A stretch of DNA of 64,000 nucleotides from an uncultured beta proteobacterium (GCA_903853895.1 CAINUX010000184.1:1-64000); one strand, 5' to 3'; shown: positions 45,467 through 57,310, numbered from the stretch's first letter. Program-made: numbers and translations. The notes: generated by a model from the letters alone, not told the origin.

Positions 45467-47530
45467 TTAGAAGTGCAGTGCCGTCGTCACCCAGGCGCGC
45501 CGCGTGAATGGGACCTCACCGGCTCGGTTTACGGTACCGTATTTGGTGTAGTCGTCCTTGGCTGCGTTTTGCACCACCATCGCCACCTCGGCATGGCGTC
45601 CATGCTCGAACTTGAAGGACTTCGATAGCCGGACATCGATACGGTGCATGCTGTACTCCGGTGTGACATCCGACGAGACGTCCAGAACCCGGACTTGGTC
45701 CCTGAAGTAGTACCCGGCACCCAAGCGCCACGAATCTGGCAGCGCCAGCGACAGCAACAGGCTCCCGCTATTGGTGGGCGTCGACTCAGGGAACAACGCG
45801 AGGTACTCGTTGTTGTAATAAGACTGGACCAGCGTCCCAATACCAGGGTCGTACCACTGCGTAGGTAAAGCATCCAGGCTAGCCGATGAACGTTGCCGTG
45901 CGTAATTAGCAACCAAAAAACTCCGGCCTTCATCCCACCGCAGCTTTGCGGTGACCTCCAGGCCCTGGTAGTCGGCAGCGAGCAGGTTTTTGAAGCCATC
46001 ACCGCAACGCGACAGATCTGCGCACTTGTCCCACCAAATCAGATTGCGCACGGACTCCGAATACAGGCGAGTGTCAACCGACAGGCCAACGGTTGGAAAC
46101 TCAGCCATATAGCCAATCTCCCGCGAGACCACACGCTCAGGCGTCAGCGGCACTACGGGCGGCACATACGCCCCGCCCCAGACGGTGTTGTCGGCAGCGA
46201 TAAATGCCTCCGACATCACCGGGCTGCGGGTTGCGTGAGAGATGCCAAACCGCAGGGTGTGCTGCGGTGTGATGTGGTAATTCAACGAGGCGCGAGGCGA
46301 TTGGCTGCGGTTGCCCATGCCGTCGTCTTCCAGCATGGTGCCAAAGTTCAATACAGCTGCATCGTTTACGCGCCACTCATCGTGGATAAAAAACTGCCAC
46401 GGATTGACCGTATAGGGGCGCGCAAACAAGAGTGGGAAGTCGGCGTGGTCGCTGCGCACGTCGACCCCCCAGACCAAACGGTTATACGCATTCACGCGAT
46501 AGGTGTTCTGCAACTCCATCTCAGTGCGCTGGGTGAACACATTGCGCTCGGTAAAACCTTCGGCCCGGGTCTTACCGATGATCTTCCCCTCGCAGATATC
46601 ATTGAGAATGCAGATATAGGGATCCCGAAAGCTGCGTGCTGCGCGCGACAGCGTCAACTTGGTCTCATCACCACTGGGCCACACATGCAACCAGCTAAGC
46701 TGCTGGAAATCGCTTTTTGCACGCGTGTCCCGGAAAGCGTCTTCGGGTCGACCTTCAATGCCCAGTCCATACACACCATCGCTGCTACCCCATTGCATAT
46801 CAAGGCTGTCGCTTGCACTGGGTCGGTAGTTGCCACGAAAATTGAATACGCGGGTCGCACTGTGGTCATTCAGGATCGCGCTGTCCAAACCACGGTCCGA
46901 GCGATAGCCGAAAGACGCACGGTAGTCAAAATTGCCCCCGGCGTGCCCAAAGCGGACCAGTGCGTCTGACGCGTGACCGCCCGTCAGCGACACACTGGTG
47001 CCCTGCTGGTCGGATGCGTCCCGCGAGATGATATTGATCACGCCATAGAACGAATTCGACCCGTGTGACGCAGACGATGGCCCGCGCACCACTTCGATGC
47101 GCTCGATGTCCTCGGTCAGCAAGGGCAAGTCGGCCCAATGCACCCCCCCAAACGGTGGCAAGTAGGCACTGCGTCCATCAATCAAAACCTGCATACGGTG
47201 CGCATACTCGTCCGAAGATCCGTGCAGGGCAACCACAGGGCGGTTGGCATCCGCAAAACCCACATACATGCCGGGAACCAGGCGCATCAACTCGGGCACG
47301 GTGCGAAAACCCGATGCCTCTATCATCTTGCGGTCGATCACGGTCATCGCACTGGGCGATTCTGAAACCGGTTGAGACAACCGCGAAGCGGTTAAAACCA
47401 GCGGGAGGTCCTGGGTAAAAAGATCTTCTTCCGGCGGGCTCGTTTGCGCCACACAAGGCGACGCAACCAACCACAGACCGGAGACCAGTGCTAGAAGAGG
47501 CACCCAAGAGGAATGGTCTGAAGTTTGCAT
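45467..47530 (-). CDS. TonB-dependent receptor
   Basis: Signal peptide, plug domain (PSAMTVIDRKMIEASGFRTVPELMRLVPGMYVG; IERIEVVRGPSSASHGSNSFYGVINIISRD), beta-barrel C-terminus ending in aromatic residue. Confidence 0.9.
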   Translation of the reverse strand: MQTSDHSSWVPLLALVSGLWLVASPCVAQTSPPEEDLFTQDLPLVLTASRLSQPVSESPSAMTVIDRKMIEASGFRTVPELMRLVPGMYVGFADANRPVVALHGSSDEYAHRMQVLIDGRSAYLPPFGGVHWADLPLLTEDIERIEVVRGPSSASHGSNSFYGVINIISRDASDQQGTSVSLTGGHASDALVRFGHAGGNFDYRASFGYRSDRGLDSAILNDHSATRVFNFRGNYRPSASDSLDMQWGSSDGVYGLGIEGRPEDAFRDTRAKSDFQQLSWLHVWPSGDETKLTLSRAARSFRDPYICILNDICEGKIIGKTRAEGFTERNVFTQRTEMELQNTYRVNAYNRLVWGVDVRSDHADFPLLFARPYTVNPWQFFIHDEWRVNDAAVLNFGTMLEDDGMGNRSQSPRASLNYHITPQHTLRFGISHATRSPVMSEAFIAADNTVWGGAYVPPVVPLTPERVVSREIGYMAEFPTVGLSVDTRLYSESVRNLIWWDKCADLSRCGDGFKNLLAADYQGLEVTAKLRWDEGRSFLVANYARQRSSASLDALPTQWYDPGIGTLVQSYYNNEYLALFPESTPTNSGSLLLSLALPDSWRLGAGYYFRDQVRVLDVSSDVTPEYSMHRIDVRLSKSFKFEHGRHAEVAMVVQNAAKDDYTKYGTVNRAGEVPFTRRAWVTTALHF

Positions 47531-47571
47531 GGCTAAAAGTGGATTGTTCTACGCCATGATGCCATGCTTAT

Positions 47572-48510
47572 TTAGACGCGTGCACCCTGCGTCGTATTCT
47601 TGCCTGCATTCTTGGCCGCGTACAGCATCTGGTCAGCCGTTTCGCTGAGCAACTGTAGCGATTGGTCCGTCCCCGGATGCGCAGTCGCCACGCCAATGCT
47701 GATGGTCACATGCGGATTCACGGTTGATTGAAGGTGGGGTATGCGCAATGCTGCCAGACCGGCGTGAAAGTATTGAGCCACACGTAGCGCGTCATCCAGA
47801 TCGGTATCGGGTAGAACGGCGGCAAATTCCTCACCCCCATACCGACCCACAAAGTCGCTGGGGCGCTGTACACAGGCCTGTAGCGCCTTGGCGACGCGCA
47901 CCAGGCATTCGTCGCCGCTACCATGGCCGTAGTGATCGTTGAACTGCTTGAACTGATCAATGTCGATCAGCACAAACGACAGCGGCGAGCCGGTCCGCAC
48001 AGCGCGCACCCATTCCTGCTTGAACGTCTGGTCCAGCGCGCGGCGGTTGGGGATCTCGGTCAATGCATCGATAAACACCAGATTTTCGAGCAGGCTGCTT
48101 TGCCTTTTCAACTGGATGTGGACGCGAATCCGCGCCTTGACAACGGTCTGATTGAACGGCTTGGCAATATAGTCCACCGCACCCAGTGAAAAACCCATGC
48201 TTTCGTTTTCGACGTCGGCCATAGACGTCAGGAATATGATGGGGATGTCCTTTGTCGTGGCCTGACCTTTGAGGCGGCGGCACACTTCGTAGCCATCGAT
48301 GCCCGGCATCATGATGTCGAGCAGAATCAGGTCTGGTGGTGTATCCGAGTTGGCGATTTCCAGCGCCCGCTCCCCGCAATTGGCGACCTTGACCTTGTAC
48401 GTATCCTTGAGCAGGCTGCTCATCAGCGAAAGGTTGGCGGGCGTGTCATCCACCACCAGGATCGTTGCCTCGCCGGGAGATTTTGGCAAACTGTTCATGT
48501 ACGCATTCAT
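47572..48510 (-). CDS. Response regulator with GGDEF domain (diguanylate cyclase)
   Basis: REC domain (ILVVDDTPANLSLM; LILLDIMMPGIDGYEVC) and VGRYGGEEFAAVLPDT. Confidence 0.9.
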   Translation of the reverse strand: MNAYMNSLPKSPGEATILVVDDTPANLSLMSSLLKDTYKVKVANCGERALEIANSDTPPDLILLDIMMPGIDGYEVCRRLKGQATTKDIPIIFLTSMADVENESMGFSLGAVDYIAKPFNQTVVKARIRVHIQLKRQSSLLENLVFIDALTEIPNRRALDQTFKQEWVRAVRTGSPLSFVLIDIDQFKQFNDHYGHGSGDECLVRVAKALQACVQRPSDFVGRYGGEEFAAVLPDTDLDDALRVAQYFHAGLAALRIPHLQSTVNPHVTISIGVATAHPGTDQSLQLLSETADQMLYAAKNAGKNTTQGARV

Positions 48511-48522
48511 TTCATGTGAACG

Positions 48523-51500
48523 TCAATCCAACTTGATATCCATCTTTGCGGCAATTGCATCCAGCAACGTAAGCGCTTCTCTCAGCGAAAAGTTCTCGAC
48601 CAGTTCTACAAGACAACGAAAATCCTCTTCCAGCCCGCTGCCCGGACCATGCACCGCCAGCGAAGCAACGCGATTCAGCGCCTCGGCATCGTCGTCCACC
48701 AACAGTTTAGCCATTTCGCGCAACAGGGGGGCCAATTCGGCGGCATCGATCGGCCCGGAAGCTGCAGGCAAGGCTCCGGCAACGGGTGGCAGCGCGCGCT
48801 CAATTTCCACGAGTTGCAGTACCAACGACTCTTCAACTTCTGTCACGAGGGTCTGCGGGACCAGGCCAGATTCAGGGCGCAACGCGTGCTCCAGCTTCTT
48901 GGCAGCTTCAAACAGGGCGGTCGCACCGATACTGCCGGCAGCCCCTTTGAGCGAATGCGCGAGCCGGTGCGCGGTTGAGCGATCACCCGCCGCAATGGCG
49001 GCACGAATCTCGGTGCCATTGGAAGAATGCCCGTCGCGAAACCAGCCAAGCATCCTGCAAAACAAGTCGCCATCCCGCCCTATGCGGCCCAGTGCCCTTC
49101 GGCTATCCAGCCCGGAGACGTAGGGAACGGGTGTGGTCCGGGGCGCGGGCTGCTTGATGGTCGCCAGCGCCGCCGGCGTCCCCGGCCGCACCCAGCGTGC
49201 CAGTGCCGAGAACATCAAGTCCATATCGATGGGCTTGGCAATGTGGTCGTTCATGCCGGCAGCGGCGCACTTTTCCCGATCGCCTGTCATCGCGTTGGCC
49301 GTGATGGCGATCACCGGCAGCGTCGCAAATCGCGGCTGGGCGCGTATCAGGCGCGTCGCCTCGAAACCGTCCATGACCGGCATCTGGCAGTCCATCAGCA
49401 CCGCGTCGTATTGAACGCGGTCGATCTTGTCCAGTGCTTCCTGGCCGTTGCTGGCCACGTCCACCTGGATGCCCGCCCGGCCCAGTATTTCCAGCGCCAC
49501 TTCGCGATTCATATCGTTGTCTTCGACCAGCAAAATGTGTGCGCCGCTGAGTGCCCGCGCTACATCCGCGCGCACATCCCGTTCTGAGCGTGGGTGCGCG
49601 CCCGGTCCCGTTTCGTTCCCCAACGCCGTCATGATGCTGTCATACAGTGTTGAAGGGGCGACCGGTTTGATGAGTAGCCCGTCGATATTCACACCCGAGT
49701 CCTGAACCTGCCGGAGCACTTCCTCCCGACTGTGGGCCGTGACCATCATGCACATGGGCGTAGTGGCAAGGACACGGTCGGCCTGGATCCGCCGAATGGT
49801 CTCCACGCCATCAATGTTGGGCATGTGCCAATCCACCAAGACCAGTCCGAATGGCTCGCCCGCCTTCTGTGCCTGCTCCAGTGCGTCCAGCGCCTGTAGA
49901 CCGCCCGTGACACACACTGCTTCGACGTGCAGGGACTGGAGCATGCCCTGGAAGATGTCCCGCGCACTGGCGTTGTCGTCCACCACAAGAACCCGCAGCG
50001 GCCCCACCGGCATCCCGTCAACCGCGCCCTGGATGGGCCCCGCCTGCAGCCCGAAGCGCGCGGTGAAGAAAAAAGTACTGCCGGCCCCAGGCTCGCTGGT
50101 CACGCCCATCTCACCGGACATCAGCTCGACCAGGCGTTTGGAAATGGTCAACCCCAGTCCCGAGCCACCATACCGGCGCGTGGTGGAGTTGTCTGCTTGC
50201 GAAAACGCATTGAACAGGCGCCCGATCTGCTCTTGGCTCAGGCCGACTCCCGTGTCGGAAACGGCAAATCGCAAATCCACGGTTTCCGCCCCCACGGCAA
50301 CGGGGCTAATGGAAATCGTCACTTCTCCATGCTCCGTGAACTTGATCGCGTTGTCGACCAGGTTGGTCAGAATCTGGCGCAAGCGCAGCGGATCACCGAC
50401 CATTGCCAACGGCACGTCGGCGTCGATTTTGAACAGGAGCTCCAGTTCCTTTTTTTGCGCCTTGACAACGGCCAGGTCGGTCACGCCGTGCAACACATCC
50501 TCAAGTCGAAATTCAATATGCTCGAAGCTGACTTTGCCCGCTTCAATCTTGGAAAAATCAAGTATGTCATTGATGATGCCCAGCAGGCCCTTGGCGGCAA
50601 CTTCGACATTCTCCAGATAGTTGCGCTGTCGACCGTCGAGCCTGGTCTGCAGAGCCAAGTGCGTCATACCGATGATTCCATTCATCGGTGTGCGGATTTC
50701 GTGACTCATGTTGGCAAGAAATTCGCTCTTCGCTGTATTGGCCGCTTCGGCTGCTGCACGCGATGCCTGGTCGGTGAAGGACAGCTGCTCCAAGGCGCGA
50801 TTGCGCTCCTCCAGTTGCTCGGTCCTTACCGCCACGAGTTGCTCCAGATTGGCATTCACTTCGAGCATGGCGTCGCGTCCACTCTGTAGCTTCGTCGCCA
50901 TCTGGTTAAACCCGTTTTCAAGCTCGGCGAGTTCGCCCGTCGATTGGGCCAAAATCCGCGTTTCCAGCTTGCCCTGCGCCATGCGATTGACGCCATTGAG
51001 CAGGGACGACAAGGGCCCCGTAATATCGCGGCTCATCCGCAATGCCAGAACCGTGGCTGCCGCTGTGCCGAGTGCACCAATCAGCAGACTGATAAGAATG
51101 AACATTCGCTTGCTGTGCTGGCTGTTGGCGGTGCTGAGTTCAAGGTAAACCATCCCCAGCAGCTTGGGCTTGGCATCCGGCTTGGGCGTTGTCTGGTCCA
51201 GCAGACCAAAACTGTCTCCCTGCGGTGCCTCCTGATAAATTGGCGCAGCGAAGACCACGGCATCCTGCTCGTCCTGCAAGACTTTCGCCTGCTCGACGAC
51301 CCCACCATGGCTACGACTGAATTTTCCGGGCTTTCCACTGAGTGCCAGCACCCGGTGTTCGGCATCGGTAATCATGACCGCCTTGGCGTCGTCTTCCCGC
51401 ATCACCGCCTGGGTCAGCGCCTGCAAGACCTCCCGGTTACCCGAGAACGCGCCATATTCACTGGCCGGGGCCAGTTGGCGCACGATGACGGTTCCCCGCA

Positions 51501-51627
51501 CCTTGAGTGCGCCGTCTATTTCGGTGATACCCACCGCGACAACCACCAGCGTCAGCAACACGGTGATGAGCCACGCTGGAGCGAGCGTCAACAACAGAAT
51601 GCGATGGGTAAGGCGCAGGCCTCTCAT
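48523..51627 (-). CDS. Hybrid sensor histidine kinase (HAMP-HisKA-HATPase-REC-REC-HPt)
   Basis: [24 protein letters not shown]; two receiver domains ([30 protein letters not shown]); C-terminal HPt [17 protein letters not shown]. Confidence 0.9.
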   Translation of the reverse strand: MRGLRLTHRILLLTLAPAWLITVLLTLVVVAVGITEIDGALKVRGTVIVRQLAPASEYGAFSGNREVLQALTQAVMREDDAKAVMITDAEHRVLALSGKPGKFSRSHGGVVEQAKVLQDEQDAVVFAAPIYQEAPQGDSFGLLDQTTPKPDAKPKLLGMVYLELSTANSQHSKRMFILISLLIGALGTAAATVLALRMSRDITGPLSSLLNGVNRMAQGKLETRILAQSTGELAELENGFNQMATKLQSGRDAMLEVNANLEQLVAVRTEQLEERNRALEQLSFTDQASRAAAEAANTAKSEFLANMSHEIRTPMNGIIGMTHLALQTRLDGRQRNYLENVEVAAKGLLGIINDILDFSKIEAGKVSFEHIEFRLEDVLHGVTDLAVVKAQKKELELLFKIDADVPLAMVGDPLRLRQILTNLVDNAIKFTEHGEVTISISPVAVGAETVDLRFAVSDTGVGLSQEQIGRLFNAFSQADNSTTRRYGGSGLGLTISKRLVELMSGEMGVTSEPGAGSTFFFTARFGLQAGPIQGAVDGMPVGPLRVLVVDDNASARDIFQGMLQSLHVEAVCVTGGLQALDALEQAQKAGEPFGLVLVDWHMPNIDGVETIRRIQADRVLATTPMCMMVTAHSREEVLRQVQDSGVNIDGLLIKPVAPSTLYDSIMTALGNETGPGAHPRSERDVRADVARALSGAHILLVEDNDMNREVALEILGRAGIQVDVASNGQEALDKIDRVQYDAVLMDCQMPVMDGFEATRLIRAQPRFATLPVIAITANAMTGDREKCAAAGMNDHIAKPIDMDLMFSALARWVRPGTPAALATIKQPAPRTTPVPYVSGLDSRRALGRIGRDGDLFCRMLGWFRDGHSSNGTEIRAAIAAGDRSTAHRLAHSLKGAAGSIGATALFEAAKKLEHALRPESGLVPQTLVTEVEESLVLQLVEIERALPPVAGALPAASGPIDAAELAPLLREMAKLLVDDDAEALNRVASLAVHGPGSGLEEDFRCLVELVENFSLREALTLLDAIAAKMDIKLD

Positions 51628-52559
51628 GGTGCGCTCTCCGGTATCTGCTTGAGCCTGTTGAGCAGCTGCACTTCGTCTTCCATTTTCAGCTCCAGTGAGA
51701 GCTGCACTTGTGAATTGACACGGACGGAAAAGTACCGTGGTGATTGCGGGGCCGGCAGGCCCCCGCTGGCGGGCAAGTTCTGAATGATCTCGACCACTTG
51801 CTGTGCAATCTGTGCGGGCTCACTAAAAACAGAGGCAAGCGCACCGGCCTTGACGTAAGACGGCGAAAACCCGAAAAGTGGAACCTTGGCCCGGTAACTG
51901 GTCAGCAAGATGCTGGCAATGTTGCTGCGGTTGTAGATGGATGAATCGGGCACCGCCAGCAAGGCATCACTGCGGGCAAGCAACTGCTTCAGAGCCGGCA
52001 ACAGGTCCGCCTCGTCGTCGGCAACCTCAATATTTGCGCTCAATCCCGCTGCTTTTGCAGCCGCCAGTAACACGGCGCTGAGCTCCAACGAGTCTTTGCC
52101 CAGCAAAATGCCAACCCGTCGCCCTGGCAATGCATAGCGAATCAGCGCCAACTGGCGTGACCAGGGTTGATCAAAATAGACGGCTGAAAAAGATTTTGAA
52201 TCCTGTGTTCGCGCGTTGGAAAGAGACAGCTTGCGAAAACTTGCACGTGGCACCAGCACGTTCAGCACGGGTACGGAGGGTGGCTTTCGCGCCATTGCAG
52301 TCATGGCCGGCGTACCAACCGCCACCACCAACTGGCCGCCCCCCCCACGCGCGAGCTCGTCACTCTTGTTCAGGGACAGGACACGAATCGGGGTTTTTGT
52401 GCCCCCCGCCAGACCAAGGCCTGTACTGAGACTGCTGGCGAATTCAGAGTAGGCGCCGCCATCTTCGCTCAGCAATACAGTAACACCCTCTTGCGCAAAA
52501 GCGCCAAAGGGGAAACTGAGGCAAGCCACAACGATGGCGTATAGAAAACTCAACCGCAT
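51624..52559 (-). CDS. Periplasmic ABC_sub_bind-like protein
   Basis: Signal peptide [22 protein letters not shown]; binding-protein-like fold pattern; overlaps kinase start by 4 nt. Confidence 0.65.
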   Translation of the reverse strand: MRLSFLYAIVVACLSFPFGAFAQEGVTVLLSEDGGAYSEFASSLSTGLGLAGGTKTPIRVLSLNKSDELARGGGGQLVVAVGTPAMTAMARKPPSVPVLNVLVPRASFRKLSLSNARTQDSKSFSAVYFDQPWSRQLALIRYALPGRRVGILLGKDSLELSAVLLAAAKAAGLSANIEVADDEADLLPALKQLLARSDALLAVPDSSIYNRSNIASILLTSYRAKVPLFGFSPSYVKAGALASVFSEPAQIAQQVVEIIQNLPASGGLPAPQSPRYFSVRVNSQVQLSLELKMEDEVQLLNRLKQIPESAP

Positions 52560-52688
52560 GCAACCAAGTATCGCACTGCCCTTCGCCCTTACACTGGACG
52601 TTTATTAATTCAGCCCGTTAGACCGCGCAGCCCTGCCATTCGGGCCATGCAGGCCCAGGGCTTGAACGTGTATTGGAGAGGCTTACCC

Positions 52689-53717
52689 ATGTCAAAAACC
52701 ATTCCCGCAACGCTGATCCCGGGGGACGGCATCGGCCCAGAAATTGTGGATGCCACTCTGGCAGCGCTGGATGCGCTGGGTGCTCCCTTTGAATGGGACC
52801 GGCAGATTGCCGGCCTCGGCGGCATGCAGGCTGCCGGTGATCCTTTGCCTCAGGCTACGCTGGACAGCATTCGGCGCACCCGCCTGGCGCTCAAGGGCCC
52901 GCTGGAAACCCCTAGCGGCGGTGGCTACCGATCTTCTAATGTGCGCCTGCGCGAAGAGTTTCAGCTCTACGCCAACCTGCGCCCTGCCCTCACCATCATT
53001 CCAGGTGGGCGCTTTGACAAGATTGACCTGGTCGTGGTCCGCGAGAACCTTGAAGGCCTCTACATCGGACATGAACACTACGTGAAGATCGATGACGACC
53101 CCCACGCCGTGGCCATGGCCACCGGCATCAACACCCGTGCCGGCAGCCGCCGCCTGCTGGAGTACGCGTTTGAACACGCCGTCACCACCGGGCGCAAGAA
53201 AGTGACGATCGTGCACAAGGCCAACATCATGAAGGCGCTGACCGGCATCTTTCTGGAAACCGGGCTGGAGCTGTACGAGCGCAAGTACAAGGGCAAGTTC
53301 GAACTCGATACCGTCATCATTGACGCCTGCGCCATGAAACTGGTGCTCAACCCCTGGCAGTTCGACATGCTGGTGACCACCAACCTGTTTGGCGACATCC
53401 TGTCCGATCTGGTGGCCGGTCTGGTCGGTGGCCTGGGCATGGCACCCGGCGCCAACATTGGCGCAGACGCCGCCATCTTTGAGGCCGTCCACGGCTCGGC
53501 GCCAGATATTGCCGGCAAGGGCATCGCCAACCCGATAGCCCTGCTGTTGGCCGCGGCCATGATGCTGGACCACTGTAAGCTGCCCGACATGGCCAGCAAG
53601 TTGCGCCGCTCGATTGACGAAACGCTCAACATCGACAAGGTCCGTACCGGCGACCTGGGTGGCACGGCCAACACCGCAGCCTTCACGGCCGCTCTGGTAA
53701 AGCGCATCCAAAGCTGA
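52689..53717 (+). CDS. NAD-dependent isocitrate dehydrogenase-like (isocitrate/isopropylmalate DH family)
   Basis: IPGDGIGPEIVDA; VVRENLEGLYIGHEHY; NLFGDILSDLVAGLVGGLGMAPGANIG; start at MSKTIPATL. Confidence 0.9.
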   Translation: MSKTIPATLIPGDGIGPEIVDATLAALDALGAPFEWDRQIAGLGGMQAAGDPLPQATLDSIRRTRLALKGPLETPSGGGYRSSNVRLREEFQLYANLRPALTIIPGGRFDKIDLVVVRENLEGLYIGHEHYVKIDDDPHAVAMATGINTRAGSRRLLEYAFEHAVTTGRKKVTIVHKANIMKALTGIFLETGLELYERKYKGKFELDTVIIDACAMKLVLNPWQFDMLVTTNLFGDILSDLVAGLVGGLGMAPGANIGADAAIFEAVHGSAPDIAGKGIANPIALLLAAAMMLDHCKLPDMASKLRRSIDETLNIDKVRTGDLGGTANTAAFTAALVKRIQS

Positions 53718-53727
53718 CCTCGCGCCC

Positions 53728-54489
53728 TTGAAGCCGTACCCCAAGCCGGTCGTCTACGAGAGTCTGACCAGCAAGTCCCTGTTTTTCTCGGCCCAGGATG
53801 TGCAAAGCCGAATGCACATCCTGCGGCCCGACGAACTGCAGTTTGAGTACACCAAGATCATGATGGGGTTTCTGCTGCACAACCCCAAGCCCCTGAGCAT
53901 CGCCATGATCGGTCTGGGTGGGGGGTCGCTGGCCAAATTTTGCTACCGCCACCTGCCGCGCACCGACATCGTGGTGGTGGAGATCAATCCGCATGTACTG
54001 GCACTGCGGGATGCGTTTGCCATCCCGCCGGACGACCATCGGTTTAGCGTGCAATTGGGCGATGGTGCCGAGTTTGTCAAAGAAGAACACCAAAGATTTG
54101 ATGTGCTGCTGGCCGACGGCTTTGACATTGGCGGGCTGCCCGAGGCGCTGTGCTCACTGCAGTACTACGACGACTGCTACAGGCTACTCAATCCGGGGGG
54201 AATGTTTGTCGCCAACCTGCATGGCTGCAACCTGCTCTTTGACGTAGTCCTGGACCGCATCCAAACCAGCTTTCAGGGATCGCTGTTGACGGTCAAAGAC
54301 CCGGACGCCAGCAACCGCATTGCATTTGCGGTCAAGGCAGACTCGCATGCGCTGCAGTCTATGGCCAGCGTCCGTCGCCCGGACGGATTTGATGAACTGG
54401 CCTGGCGTGCGTTGCTACCCAGTCTGGCCCGCGTGTTTCTGGCCTCCAGAGAGCTCACGCGCAACGCCCGCACAGAGCCTACTGTCTGA
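53728..54489 (+). CDS. Spermidine synthase-like methyltransferase-fold protein
   Basis: IAMIGLGGGSLAKFCYRHLPRTDIVVVEINPHVLALRDAF; TTG start from ORF track. Confidence 0.75.
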   Translation: MKPYPKPVVYESLTSKSLFFSAQDVQSRMHILRPDELQFEYTKIMMGFLLHNPKPLSIAMIGLGGGSLAKFCYRHLPRTDIVVVEINPHVLALRDAFAIPPDDHRFSVQLGDGAEFVKEEHQRFDVLLADGFDIGGLPEALCSLQYYDDCYRLLNPGGMFVANLHGCNLLFDVVLDRIQTSFQGSLLTVKDPDASNRIAFAVKADSHALQSMASVRRPDGFDELAWRALLPSLARVFLASRELTRNARTEPTV

Positions 54490-55816
54490 CGAACGTGAGG
54501 ACACACGCCCGCAATTCTTGTCGGCGACCAGTCCCCCGCCCTCCGTCGAACTGTGCAACCACTTGGTAAGCGTATGGCGACCCCTTGCGTACGCCCTTGA
54601 CACTAAACTTGGGGTCGGCGGTGAGGCCCTTGGCATGGAACAACGCGCTGCCATCCGCCTGAATATCACCGCGCACCAGCAGCCACCCCGGGTTTCCCTC
54701 GGTGCCGATTTCACCGCGCAGCGCGCCGTCTTTGACCTCGGCCTGCAACTCCACGGTGTAGCCCGCAGCGCCATCCTCGTGGCGGGGGCACTCCACGGTG
54801 ACCCGCCATACACCATCAAACCCGGCACGAATCGCCGGTGGCGTCGGCACTGGTTTTTGAGGTTGCACCTTGGGCTCCGGAACAGCCCTGACGGCTGGTG
54901 TGGGGGCGACGGGATCCATTGCTGCGGCCTGGGCTAGAACCACGGGCTTGGCCGGTCGGGACGCGGCCGTCGTGTCACGTGTCCGCGCTGGCTCCGGCTG
55001 CGCCAGTGGCCTTGCGACGGATGCGCTCACGCCACTTGGTGCTGCGCTGACTTGCAGTGCTGGGGCTGATACGACCGCCATCGCGGGCTCCACAGCAGTC
55101 GGCACTCGCGCAACATCATTCTCACCACCGAACCGCACCCAACCGCCCTGCCAGGCCAATGCAACCCCCACCACCAGAGTTGCCACTGTAGCGACAGCCC
55201 ATGGGAAGCGTCCCGGCGCAGTGCTCGGGGATGCCAGTGGCGGCACGGCCGCCGCCACTGGCAAACGCAAGGGGAGCGACGTGCCTGATACCCGATAAAC
55301 GCGAATGGGACGCGAAATGTTTTTTAGGGTTTGTTCGCCAATGTCGTGAAAGCCCAGGTCCAGCTTGCCCGTAATCTGGTCGTAGACCGACGACGAGATG
55401 CAGATTCCACCCGACTCTGCCATCGTCTCCAGACGCGCGGCTACGTTGACGCCGTCTCCCAACAGGTCATCGTTCTTGACCACGACGTCGCCCAAGTTGA
55501 CGCCGATCCGGAAATGCATCTTGCGGTGCTCGGGAAGCGAGTCGTTGCGCGTCTTGAGTGCCTCCTGAATCTCAACCGCACAGCGCACGGCCTCCACCGC
55601 GCTGGAGAATTCAGCCAGCACCGAATCCCCCGCCGTGCTGACAATGCGCCCCTGGTGGAAGGCGATGATCCCGTCAATCACGGCGCGGTGGGCAGAAAGC
55701 ACCTGGATAGTGCCTTCTTCGTCCTGCCCCATCATCTTGCTGTAGCCCACAGCATCCGCTGCGAGAATGCAGGTCAATCGGCGTTTGAGGCTGGATGGGT
55801 CCATATTGCGCTCCAT
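54479..55816 (-). CDS. Class III adenylate/guanylate cyclase domain protein
   Basis: RRLTCILAADAVGYSKMMGQDEEGTI; HFRIGVNLGDVVVKNDDLLGDGVNVAARLE. Confidence 0.88.
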   Translation of the reverse strand: MERNMDPSSLKRRLTCILAADAVGYSKMMGQDEEGTIQVLSAHRAVIDGIIAFHQGRIVSTAGDSVLAEFSSAVEAVRCAVEIQEALKTRNDSLPEHRKMHFRIGVNLGDVVVKNDDLLGDGVNVAARLETMAESGGICISSSVYDQITGKLDLGFHDIGEQTLKNISRPIRVYRVSGTSLPLRLPVAAAVPPLASPSTAPGRFPWAVATVATLVVGVALAWQGGWVRFGGENDVARVPTAVEPAMAVVSAPALQVSAAPSGVSASVARPLAQPEPARTRDTTAASRPAKPVVLAQAAAMDPVAPTPAVRAVPEPKVQPQKPVPTPPAIRAGFDGVWRVTVECPRHEDGAAGYTVELQAEVKDGALRGEIGTEGNPGWLLVRGDIQADGSALFHAKGLTADPKFSVKGVRKGSPYAYQVVAQFDGGRGTGRRQELRACVLTFVRQ

Positions 55817-55920
55817 AAAATATTCTGCGGCACAGAAAGCCGCCAAACGCCAGTATCGCGCCACAGGCGTAATTTTTGTACCCTAATCGGCCATCAACGT
55901 CACGGACTTTCAAATTGACC

Positions 55921-56628
55921 ATGATCACGCTATACCAATACGAGCCCGCCATGGGCCTGCCCAACGCCAGTCCGTTTTGCATGAAATTGGAGACTTGGCT
56001 GCGCATGGCGCAACTGCCCTATGAAGCGCCGCCTCCCACTTTGCGTGACGTGGGTCGTGCACCCAAAGGCAAGATGCCCTACATCGTGGACGGGGGCAGA
56101 ACCGTGGCAGATTCGACCTTCATCATTGACTACCTCAAGGCGACCTATGGCGACCGCCTGGACGCGTGGCTGACGGCGGAACAGCGGGCCGTGGCGCTGG
56201 CGTTTCAACGCCTGATGGAAGAAAACCTGTATTGGGCCGTGGTCCATACGCGCTGGATAGACCCCATGGGCTGGGCGCAGACCCGGACTGCATTTTTTGG
56301 AAGCATGCCGGCGCCGCTCAAATGGATCATCCCCTCGCTGGCTCGACGCGGGATACGACAGCAGTTGCGCGGGCACGGCATGGGTCGACACAGCGAAGAA
56401 GAGATCCATGCCATTGGCCAGCGCGACATCACGGCGCTGGCTGACTTCCTGGGCAGCAAACCGTACTTTCTGGGCGACCAACCCTGCACGCTGGACGCGA
56501 CCGCGTACGCTTTCTTGGCCAACCTGCTGTGGGTTCCGGTGGAGTCCGCGCTCAAGCTGCACGCGCAGCAGTACCCGCAGTTGCTGGCCTATTGCCAGCG
56601 CATGCGCGAGCGGTACTACCCGAATTGA
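55921..56628 (+). CDS. Glutathione S-transferase family protein
   Basis: ITLYQYEPAMGLPNASPFCMKLETWLRMAQLPYE; GKMPYIVDGGRTVADSTFIIDYL. Confidence 0.85.
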   Translation: MITLYQYEPAMGLPNASPFCMKLETWLRMAQLPYEAPPPTLRDVGRAPKGKMPYIVDGGRTVADSTFIIDYLKATYGDRLDAWLTAEQRAVALAFQRLMEENLYWAVVHTRWIDPMGWAQTRTAFFGSMPAPLKWIIPSLARRGIRQQLRGHGMGRHSEEEIHAIGQRDITALADFLGSKPYFLGDQPCTLDATAYAFLANLLWVPVESALKLHAQQYPQLLAYCQRMRERYYPN

Positions 56629-56679
56629 CTAGTTGTCGCTGTAGCAACTGCGCGATGAAGTTGGAGTTGGCCAAAGCAA

Positions 56680-56740
56680 TGCTCTCTTTTATATAGCTTA
56701 ACGAGCTTATCCCAAGAGGGCTAGCGGTCACTTTCACTCT
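56680..56740 (+). repeat. Dispersed ~60-bp intergenic repeat, copy G
   Basis: tgctctcttttatatagcttaacgagcttatcccaagagggctagcggtcacttt; contains the stop of the minus-strand LysR remnant. Confidence 0.65.
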
Positions 56741-57310
56741 GCATTACCAGGCCCCGACCGATCTGCTGCGCCAGTGCAACCGCGCGCTTGGCCGACGGCG
56801 ACAACGTTCGACCCTTGAGCCAGATCGCAGAGACATCGGCAAAGGGAAGCAACGCATTGCTGACCTGCAGGCAACGCAGTGACTTGGCAGTTGCCGCAGC
56901 CATGGCCTGCGGCAACAGACCCAGCACATTTGTATGGGCCGTCAAATGCACCAGGGTGTGGATGTCGTCGCACTCAACGGCTACCGGAAAGTCCTTGGCG
57001 GACGCAAACCCATACCCCACCGCCAGGCCCTCCATCAGCGCAGGAGAAATGGAAATCAGGGCGACGCCATAGTGGCGGATGTCGTCAGCGTGCACCAGGG
57101 ACTTGCGGGCCAACGGATGCCCACGCCGACAGTAGAGGCCACCCATTTGCTTGCCGATGTGGGCCATGTCATAGCGGGCAGTCTTGGGTACCAGTCGCGG
57201 ATCGCCCAGGCAAAAGTCAATCTCCAGGCCATCCATCTGCTCCAGCAATTTGGACAGGTTGCCCCGGTGCACCCGCGTCACCAGTTGGGGGCTGGCCAGG
57301 CGCAATTGGC
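56721..57310 (-). pseudogene. 5'-truncated LysR-type regulator (effector-binding domain only)
   Basis: RLASPQLVTRVHRGNLSKLLEQMDGLEIDFCLGD...DFPVAVECDDIHTL; no N-terminal HTH in any frame; paralogous to 57484-58395. Confidence 0.65.
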
